Source: Candidatus Gastranaerophilales bacterium (GTDB lineage: Bacteria > Cyanobacteriota > Vampirovibrionia > Gastranaerophilales > Gastranaerophilaceae). From it: a DNA stretch of 64,000 nucleotides. The notes beneath the pieces were generated by a model. The model was given only the letters and a program-made list of their open reading frames with translations. It was not told the origin of the DNA and did not search any database. Made by a program: the position numbers and the translations under genes. Shown in pieces: positions 58,835 to 64,000 of the stretch. Location of the stretch: the NCBI GenBank assembly GCA_944326605.1, contig CALVEM010000003.1, positions 62,001 to 126,000 on the forward strand. The letters are read 5' to 3'. Position 1 is the first letter of the stretch, and each line of letters begins with the position of its first letter.

Positions 58835-59344
58835 TTACTTATATGAATGAACTTTATATTCACGATTTCCAAGTTCTTTATCGAGATGATAAAGTGAGGC
58901 TTTTTCATCTCCGAACATATTTAATTTTGTTATAATATCTCTTGCATTTGCTTCTTCTTCAACCTGTTCAGATATATACCAGTTAATAAAATGACGGGTT
59001 GCAAGATCACACTCATCTTCACTTAAAGAAGCAACACAATTTATACTGTCAGTTACAAATTTTTCATGATCAAGGATTTTTTCAAAAACCTGAAGCGGGT
59101 TATGAAAATCTCGTTCAGGAGCATCAATTTGTTCTAACTTAACTTTGCCGTCCCGCTCTATTATATAATCAAACAAAATCATTCCGTGATCCATTTCTTC
59201 CTTTGCTTGAACTTTTGTCCAGTTTGAAAAGCCAAACAGACCTATTTCATCAAAATAAGCTGACATAGCAAGATAAAGATATGCTGAATAAAATTCTTTA
59301 TTTATTTGTGAGTTTAAAATATTTTCTACTTTTTCGTTAATCAC
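58835..59344 (-). CDS. Ferritin
   Basis: About 169 residues. The start is a GTG at 59344, with GGGAGG 6-7 nt upstream; it overlaps the desulfoferrodoxin stop (GTGATTAA), so translation is coupled. The ferritin start INEKVENILNSQINKEFYSA is followed by the di-iron ligands in YLAMSAYF-FSNWTKVQAKEEMDHGMILF (E-x-x-H), FEKILDHEKFV and INWYISEQVEEEANA. It stores iron as ferric oxide and limits Fenton chemistry. The longer reading frame start upstream lacks a ribosome-binding site and falls in the neighbour's C-terminus. Confidence 0.93.
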   Translation of the reverse strand: MINEKVENILNSQINKEFYSAYLYLAMSAYFDEIGLFGFSNWTKVQAKEEMDHGMILFDYIIERDGKVKLEQIDAPERDFHNPLQVFEKILDHEKFVTDSINCVASLSEDECDLATRHFINWYISEQVEEEANARDIITKLNMFGDEKASLYHLDKELGNREYKVHSYK

Positions 59345-59729
59345 TTTGTCCCTCCCACAGTCCGTGTAAATTGCAAAATTCCCTGGCAAGAGTTTTTCCT
59401 AATTTTTGTTCTAAAAGCATCTTAGGCTCCTGACCGGGGTGTAAATATTGAAGCTGTACATGATTTTTATCTTCGGAAATAGTTTCTATAAACATAATAT
59501 AGTGTTCTTCAGTCATCGGATGCAAAACTTCACCAACTCTGACTTCGTCTTTATTATTTTCATTTTTAACAAAAACAGGAATATGTTTTTCAAAAATAGC
59601 CTCTTCCCGATTTTGTCCGCTTACCTTTTGCATAGGCTGACCGCAGCACACAAGTTCACCGCCTCCGACAAGGATAACTTCAACAAGATTCCCGCAGATT
59701 TCGCATCTGTATAAATCAAGTCTTTCCAT
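59337..59729 (-). CDS. Desulfoferrodoxin (superoxide reductase)
   Basis: About 130 residues, ATG at 59729 after AAGGAG. Two iron sites are visible: the N-terminal desulforedoxin site YRCEICGN ... LVCCGQPMQ (C-x2-C, C-C), and the superoxide-reductase site EKHIPVFV, HPMTEEHYI and CNLHGLW giving the His4-Cys set. It reduces superoxide to hydrogen peroxide without releasing oxygen, typical of anaerobes. Overlaps ferritin by 8 bases, forming an oxidative-stress unit. Confidence 0.94.
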   Translation of the reverse strand: MERLDLYRCEICGNLVEVILVGGGELVCCGQPMQKVSGQNREEAIFEKHIPVFVKNENNKDEVRVGEVLHPMTEEHYIMFIETISEDKNHVQLQYLHPGQEPKMLLEQKLGKTLAREFCNLHGLWEGQSD

Positions 59730-59837
59730 TTTTTCTCCTTTCAAACTATTATTAACCTGCTTCTTTTAAAATTAACATTCACCAAATGTCTATAAAATAA
59801 AAATGGAAATATTGAATTTTTATGCTAAAATAAAATT

Positions 59838-60098
59838 GACCGTGCTCCACGGGGAATTGCAATCCCTCGACCCGAAGTTTATGCGGGGTGCAGAGCCTGT
59901 TGTGAGGGTATAACGGTAAATTTTGATAAATTTGATATTGTTGACGTTTAAATATAGGGTGGCGTAAGCTGTCGAACCGTGTCAGGATGGAAACATAGCA
60001 GCACTAAGACAATACTTGCGGGTGTCGTATTTTTAAAAAGAGATATCAGGTTTAAAGATTTTTTCCGGTGTATTCGATAGACAGTGGCACGGTTTTTT
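59838..60098 (+). ncRNA. ffs: Signal recognition particle RNA, large type
   Basis: The apical domain reads GTGTCAGGATGGAAACATAG then CAGCACTAAG, the SRP domain IV motif (GTCAGG...GGAA...AGCAGC). The ends pair (CCGTGCTCC / GTGGCACGG). A GTTGACGTTT box about 110 nt in matches the large SRP RNA with an Alu domain, and the total of about 260 nt fits that class. An extended -10 (TG-C-TAAAAT at 59823-59831) precedes it and a T8 run follows. Confidence 0.88.
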
Positions 60099-60101
60099 TT
60101 C

Positions 60102-60127
60102 AAAAAAAAGCCTCCTTTTTAAGGAGG
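60102..60127 (-). terminator. Terminator of an orphan minus-strand unit
   Basis: Minus-strand stem CCTCCTT / AAGGAGG followed by CTTTTTTTT. On the plus strand the same stem could also act behind the SRP RNA. Confidence 0.65.
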
Positions 60128-60215
60128 TAAATTTTTATTTTAGGAAGGTAGGAATAGGAATTTTAAGTCTCTCTCTTATTTAAATACTCTCTTTTAATAT
60201 CCTTGTGTTTATTTA
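60104..60215 (-). ncRNA. Orphan transcription unit: small RNA or decayed motif-regulon gene
   Basis: Between motif site 5 and the terminator at 60102-60127 lies about 110 nt with no start codon in a useful frame. Its 5' part (AAACACAAGGATATTAAAAG) resembles the leader of the 43-kb gene (AAACACAAAGGATAAAGACA) but has lost the ATG. Confidence 0.4.
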
Positions 60216-60224
60216 ATGTTCTTA

Positions 60225-60257
60225 TATATATAAAGTATATAATAATTATATAATTTC
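60225..60257 (-). promoter_or_regulatory. Bipartite promoter motif, site 5
   Basis: Minus strand GAAATT (60257-60252, one mismatch from GCAATT), 13 nt, ATACTTTATATATA (from 60238). Spacing is identical to sites 1-4, but no intact gene follows. Confidence 0.6.
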
Positions 60258-60351
60258 AAAGATTACCCGATTTGTTACAAAAGTTAATACTTGATTTTTT
60301 ATTTACGTCGTACTAAAATATAAAAGGTAGGAGACATAGTAGGAGTTAGGA

Positions 60352-60615
60352 ATGTTAGTTTCTTCAATTGCCCGTCTGAATGTACATAATACTCTAAATA
60401 ATTCAACATTTTCGCAAAATAATAACAGCGGGATTTCTGCACATACTTTTGGCGGTGAACATGATTTAAGCATGCTGAATAAACAGGGCAATAAGTTAAA
60501 CCTTGATTTAGGAACAAATAGTTTTCTTTATAAAATTAATTTCCTTCAGGAAAAACTCTTTGCAAATCAAAGCGACAAAGTGAATAAAAATAAATCTCTT
60601 AATGTTTTAGCCTGA
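60352..60615 (+). CDS. Hypothetical Asn/Ser-rich small protein
   Basis: An 87-residue protein with AGGAG 7 nt before the ATG. Begins MLVSSIARLNVHNTLNNSTF, then a polar segment with GISAHTFGGEHDLSM and a short hydrophobic helix (NSFLYKINFLQEKLFA). No signal peptide or recognised motif. Converges on the MFS gene 3 nt away. Function unknown. Confidence 0.55.
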   Translation: MLVSSIARLNVHNTLNNSTFSQNNNSGISAHTFGGEHDLSMLNKQGNKLNLDLGTNSFLYKINFLQEKLFANQSDKVNKNKSLNVLA

Positions 60616-60618
60616 TGG

Positions 60619-61785
60619 TTAATCTTTAAATAATTCTTTAACAAGCACAGAACAAATTGCCGGTATAATCGCAACAAATATCAATACGTTTGTGATACCG
60701 AAATTTTCAGCGACAAAACCTAAAAGAGACATTACAATTGCAACTATTCCCCAGGAAAAACCGTTTATAAAGCCTGAAATTATACTTTTATATTCAGGTA
60801 AGACATTTTGCGCCATAACCATGGTTACAGGTGTCGCCATCATGGTTATAAAGCCCATTATAACGAATATAGCAAGCGAAATAGTCGGATGAGCTTTATA
60901 TGTAAAGACAAACAACAGCATCAATGGGAAAGTTGAAATCATAGAAATATAAAAAACATTTGCTGCGCCGATACGTCTTTCAACAAAATTACTGACAAGA
61001 GAGCCAATTCCGCCTGCAAATATAAATATAAACAGTGCAAAACCTATGTAAAAAGGTTTATATCCCATATTTTTCCATAAAAAAGGCAGTAAAATAAAAC
61101 ATGATGAATTAATCATGGTTTTAAGCATTGCAATAAGATTTAAAATATTCAGTTTTCTATTCGTTAAAATCCGTTTAAAAGCAGTTTTAAAATCTATTTT
61201 AGAAATTACGGGTTCTGACAAAGATAATTTCGGCACAAAATTAAACATTAGCAAAGCCCAAGTTACACCTAAACAGGTCATTAAAGGCATCTTATGCATT
61301 CCGAGAAACTGTGTTATTGCAGATGAAATTACCGGACCAAAAGAATAGCCTAATGTTCCCATTGCAACAAATATTGCCATTGATTTGCCCGGATTTATTT
61401 TATCTGCAAATCTTGATGTAAAGCCTAGAGCCTGCGGATGAAAAAAGCTTGACCCGATACTCCCTATAATAATAAATAAAACCAGAATAAAAGGGTTATC
61501 AGATAAAGTTGAAAGCGGAATAAATATTGACGACAAAATCAATCCCCAGAATATAAAAGATCGTTTTACAATATTGTCCGCCAGAAATCCGAATAACGGC
61601 TGCATAAGAGATGAAAAAATATGCGAGATAGTTAATATAATAGTTGCAACAGCCATAGATAATCCTATTTTTGCCGCAATAAAAGGCATGATCGGGTTTA
61701 AAACGCCTGTATAAATATCATTTATAAAATGACCGCCGCTTAGCCAGACTAAAGCTTTTTTATTTGAGGGTAAAGTATTTTTCAT
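60619..61785 (-). CDS. MFS transporter, fosmidomycin-resistance (Fsr) type
   Basis: About 388 residues with twelve transmembrane helices. The Fsr group signatures are SGGHFINDIYTGVLNPIMPF in the first helix and IGSSFFHPQALGFTSRFA (the F-H-P-Q motif) in the middle of the N-terminal half. Related proteins export fosmidomycin or similar small molecules; the natural substrate is unknown. I start at the ATG at 61785: a TTGATT-N17-TTTAAT promoter ends 9 nt before it, leaving no room for a leader. Confidence 0.87.
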   Translation of the reverse strand: MKNTLPSNKKALVWLSGGHFINDIYTGVLNPIMPFIAAKIGLSMAVATIILTISHIFSSLMQPLFGFLADNIVKRSFIFWGLILSSIFIPLSTLSDNPFILVLFIIIGSIGSSFFHPQALGFTSRFADKINPGKSMAIFVAMGTLGYSFGPVISSAITQFLGMHKMPLMTCLGVTWALLMFNFVPKLSLSEPVISKIDFKTAFKRILTNRKLNILNLIAMLKTMINSSCFILLPFLWKNMGYKPFYIGFALFIFIFAGGIGSLVSNFVERRIGAANVFYISMISTFPLMLLFVFTYKAHPTISLAIFVIMGFITMMATPVTMVMAQNVLPEYKSIISGFINGFSWGIVAIVMSLLGFVAENFGITNVLIFVAIIPAICSVLVKELFKD

Positions 61786-61794
61786 AACACACAA

Positions 61795-61823
61795 ATTAAA
61801 CGCTAAATACAAATAAAAATCAA
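61795..61823 (-). promoter_or_regulatory. Promoter of the MFS gene, near-leaderless
   Basis: Minus strand TTGATT (61823-61818, overlapping the lgt stop), 17-nt spacer, TTTAAT (61800-61795), nine nt before the ATG at 61785; no ribosome-binding site. Confidence 0.5.
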
Positions 61824-62605
61824 CAGTTTTTTCTCCTAAGAAGAACAGCCATAAATATAGAAGCCAAAATTATAATAACACACGATACAATTTGCGCTAT
61901 CGGGAAACTGCCTATATTCAAGACACTGTCAATTCTGCACCCTTCAACTAAAATTCTTGCGGCAGAATACATTATCAAATAGAGGCATGCGGCAGTTCCC
62001 GGATATTTTGACAATTTTTTAAGCATCAATATTAAAACAAAAAATATAAGCAAATCAAGTATACTTTCATACAAAAAAGCAGGATGAAAATAGTCATAAT
62101 TTATATACTCAAGAGGTCTGTGAGAAAGCGGTATATAAAGTTTCCACGGGAGATTTGTAGGCAGCCCGAAAGCTTCAGAATTAAAAAAATTTCCCCATCT
62201 GCCAACACTCTGAGCCAGCGGAGTAGCGCACAAAAAAGCATCTGTAAGCTTTAAAAATGACATTTGATATTTACGTGCAAAAAAGTACAGAGCCGAAATT
62301 CCAACAATTATCATTCCGTGTATTGACAATCCGCCCTGTCTAATATTTAAAATTTCAAACGGATTAGCGGCATAATAAGAAAAATTAACAAGACAATAAT
62401 AAAGCCTTGCTCCCAAAACTCCGATTATTATAATAAAGGGAGAGAAATCAACGATATATGAAGCTTTTACATTGTCATAATATCTTCTATACAGCAAATA
62501 AGCTGTATATACCCCAATTAATATTGCAAACGCGAGTATTATTCCGTAATAATATACAGGAATACTAAATATTTTAAAAGCAACTTCTCCCGGCGATTGA
62601 AACAT
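61820..62605 (-). CDS. lgt: Prolipoprotein diacylglyceryl transferase
   Basis: A 261-residue inner-membrane enzyme with seven transmembrane helices, transferring diacylglycerol to the lipobox Cys of prolipoproteins. Motifs: GVLGARLYYCLVNF, RQGGLSIHGMIIVG (H-G essential His), and the Lgt signature SVGRWGNFFNSEAFGLPT. RILVEGCRIDSVL lies near the C-terminus. It follows the TPR protein by 3 nt. Confidence 0.97.
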   Translation of the reverse strand: MFQSPGEVAFKIFSIPVYYYGIILAFAILIGVYTAYLLYRRYYDNVKASYIVDFSPFIIIIGVLGARLYYCLVNFSYYAANPFEILNIRQGGLSIHGMIIVGISALYFFARKYQMSFLKLTDAFLCATPLAQSVGRWGNFFNSEAFGLPTNLPWKLYIPLSHRPLEYINYDYFHPAFLYESILDLLIFFVLILMLKKLSKYPGTAACLYLIMYSAARILVEGCRIDSVLNIGSFPIAQIVSCVIIILASIFMAVLLRRKNC

Positions 62606-62608
62606 AAA

Positions 62609-63202
62609 TTACTCTGCTCTGTGTGTATTTTCCGCAAGAAGTTTTTGAAGCTCTTTTATTTTATTTTCGACATAAGTTCTGTCATCTATAGTACCGACTT
62701 TATCCAGATAAATACCGTAATCGGAGATAGCGTTATTTAAAAGATCATACATCATTTTTTTATCATTTTCAGAAAGAACTTTGTTCGTCTCTTCTTCCTC
62801 AATATTCTCCGCATCTGCTTCAACTTTTTCTATTGTTCCGTCATCACTAACTTTAATATAGCCGGATATAATATCTTTTGCCAAATTTTCTTCACACACA
62901 GCTAATGAATAATAAGCATCCGCAAAATCCGGATTTAATTTCAATGCTGTATTGTAAGTTTGAATTGCATTTGCATAATCTTCAGCTTTTGTATAAGCTA
63001 CAGCAAGATTATATTGAGTTTCAAAAACACTTGCATCAAGATCAACACTTGATTTTAAACGTTCAATTGCTGATATATAATCACCTCTATCCATAAATTC
63101 TTTAGCTTTATTGTTCAACTCCTGAACAGCAAAATTATTTATGCAAGCAGTAGATATAACCGAAATAAATAAGATACTAGCTAGTAAAAAAGCTTTTTTC
63201 AT
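62609..63202 (-). CDS. TPR protein with signal peptide, possible lipoprotein
   Basis: A 197-residue exported protein: signal peptide MKKAFLLASILFISVISTAC, where C-terminal S-T-A-C is close to a lipobox although the -3 residue is Ser rather than Leu/Ile. About two to three TPR repeats follow (residues 25-105, VQELNNKAKEFMDRGDYISA; YNTALKLNPDFADAYYSLAV), then an acidic linker and a helical end. It sits 3 nt upstream of lgt, whose substrate it may be. Confidence 0.8.
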   Translation of the reverse strand: MKKAFLLASILFISVISTACINNFAVQELNNKAKEFMDRGDYISAIERLKSSVDLDASVFETQYNLAVAYTKAEDYANAIQTYNTALKLNPDFADAYYSLAVCEENLAKDIISGYIKVSDDGTIEKVEADAENIEEEETNKVLSENDKKMMYDLLNNAISDYGIYLDKVGTIDDRTYVENKIKELQKLLAENTHRAE

Positions 63203-63313
63203 GCTATAATTATCCTCATAAAATCATCCGTATTTTGAATTATAAAATAAGTATTGATATTTGGCAAATTTTATAAAAAAAAGTTACAAACGGATATTGA
63301 AAACGAGGTGAAA

Positions 63314-63580
63314 ATGTCAGAAGAAAAAGTGATAAAATTAGGAGATAAAAGAGAAAAAAAATCAGAAAGAACTGAGCACGAAAATAATAAAGATGATTTA
63401 GTTTATTGCAGTTTCTGCCACAGACCAAACACTCAGGTATTGAAAATGGTTCAGGGGCCGGGAGTAAATATATGTTCGGAATGTGCCATGATTGCAGTGC
63501 AATATCTTATTTTAAATGACAGAATGCCGTCTGCCGAAGCACAGCAAATTCTTGATGCTTTTTGGGGGAAAGCCCGATAA
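63314..63580 (+). CDS. Stand-alone ClpX-type zinc-finger protein
   Basis: An 88-residue protein; GAGGTGA precedes the ATG at 63314. The C-terminal half is the ClpX C4-type zinc-binding domain: YCSFCHRPNTQVLKMVQGPG and VNICSECAMIAVQYL, with two C-x2-C pairs. No AAA+ domain follows. In ClpX this domain binds substrates and adaptors and mediates dimerisation. It overlaps the next gene by one base (TAATG), so they are translated together. Confidence 0.85.
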   Translation: MSEEKVIKLGDKREKKSERTEHENNKDDLVYCSFCHRPNTQVLKMVQGPGVNICSECAMIAVQYLILNDRMPSAEAQQILDAFWGKAR

Positions 63581-64000
63581 TGGTTGAAAAATTTGAACTT
63601 AATCCGTTTGAAATAAAAGCTGAAATAACGAATATTCTAACAAAACTCGCAGATGTAAAGGATTTTGAAAGTTATGAAATTCATTACAGAACCCTTGATA
63701 TGCAAAAAGATAAAAATATTATTGTTAAGCTTTTGTTTAAAGAAATAAATTCAACACATAAAAATTCCGATTTAATCAAATTTTTGCTTATAAGATACTG
63801 CCCGCAAAAAGAACTTACCGAGCGATTATGGAATATAATTAAAAATAATATGGCATCAAATAATGCAAAGATATTTGCGCTTGATTTGCTTAGAAGTATT
63901 GATACAAACTGGTCATACGAACAATGCGATCAATATCTTGATAACCCTGACGAACTTGTAAATTCCGATACTAAAAAAATTCTTGATAATGCTTTGGCCA
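63580..64000 (+). CDS. Partial hypothetical protein, HEAT-like helices
   Basis: An open frame of at least 140 codons beginning MVEKFELNPFEIKAEITNIL and continuing past the window end. The visible part is entirely helical and polar (SDLIKFLLIRYCPQKELTER; ASNNAKIFALDLLRSIDTNW) with the period of HEAT/ARM repeats. Its start shares a base with the stop of the ClpX-type zinc finger gene. Function unknown. Confidence 0.7.
   Translation, partial: MVEKFELNPFEIKAEITNILTKLADVKDFESYEIHYRTLDMQKDKNIIVKLLFKEINSTHKNSDLIKFLLIRYCPQKELTERLWNIIKNNMASNNAKIFALDLLRSIDTNWSYEQCDQYLDNPDELVNSDTKKILDNALA

Overview
The window comes from an AT-rich bacterial chromosome. It is most likely a non-photosynthetic, gut-type relative of the Cyanobacteria (Melainabacteria/Vampirovibrionia, probably Gastranaerophilales). 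This is inferred from the mixture of genes: a Tic20-like membrane protein, an ISE2/Ski2-type RNA helicase, a CHASE2 adenylate cyclase, CsaB pyruvyl transferase, pilin-like proteins with an F-T-L-A-E-V-L-V-T-L-G-I-I-G start, an anaerobe-type desulfoferrodoxin-ferritin pair, and many lineage-specific proteins with N-terminal N-x-F-G-M or F-T-A-K-F motifs. No phage, insertion sequence with transposase or CRISPR array was seen; most genes are housekeeping genes in short operons on both strands.

Layout. 1-7.1 kb: a partial glycine-zipper protein, an NAD-type isocitrate/isopropylmalate dehydrogenase homologue, serS, a large DExH RNA helicase and small unknown genes. 7.1-11.4 kb: phosphodiester glycosidase with a structured leader, Tic20-like and TPR proteins, rsfS, rpiB and a composite inverted repeat. 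11.4-17.2 kb: two large unknown proteins with an unusual shared promoter motif, recG, and a pilin-like gene with a C10 tract. 17.3-23.1 kb: CHASE2 cyclase, eda-kdgK-csaB, an EF-hand protein, tRNA-Leu. 23.2-31 kb: patatin, a GT-C-like membrane protein, a 736-residue filament-like protein, a PLP enzyme, a PilZ protein and most dispersed repeats. 31-34 kb: rpsE-rpmD-rplO-secY, cut off from the rest of the spc operon. 34-49 kb: phosphohexomutase, a lone sugar permease, flavoenzymes, an MnmC-like methyltransferase, thrB, AI-2E transporter, radical SAM protein, a pseudo-phosphatase, LeuD-like protein and rpsL-rpsG. 49-64 kb: a hybrid-cluster-protein homologue that has lost its metal ligands next to a glutaredoxin, wecB, a second C10 pilin gene, a two-component operon, ferritin/superoxide reductase, SRP RNA, an MFS transporter, lgt, and a ClpX-type zinc finger.

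Most unusual signals. (1) Two pilin-like genes each carry C10 plus the same 16-nt palindrome between the ribosome-bound start and the prepilin cleavage site, and both are exactly one C out of frame: candidate phase-variable loci. (2) An exactly spaced bipartite promoter motif (GCAATT-N13-ATACTTTATATA in gene orientation) lies before four unknown proteins and one orphan transcription unit, suggesting a dedicated regulon. (3) A dispersed hairpin family has compensatory stem changes and a constant loop, and is part of a 68-bp half-element that also occurs as an inverted pair. (4) Two enzyme-fold proteins have lost their catalytic residues. (5) Several genes have a -10 box only 6-10 nt before the start codon and no ribosome-binding site, suggesting leaderless mRNAs. 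(6) There are structured leaders before rpsL and the glycosidase gene.

All functional calls rest on reading motifs and translations by eye; no database search or folding program was run.
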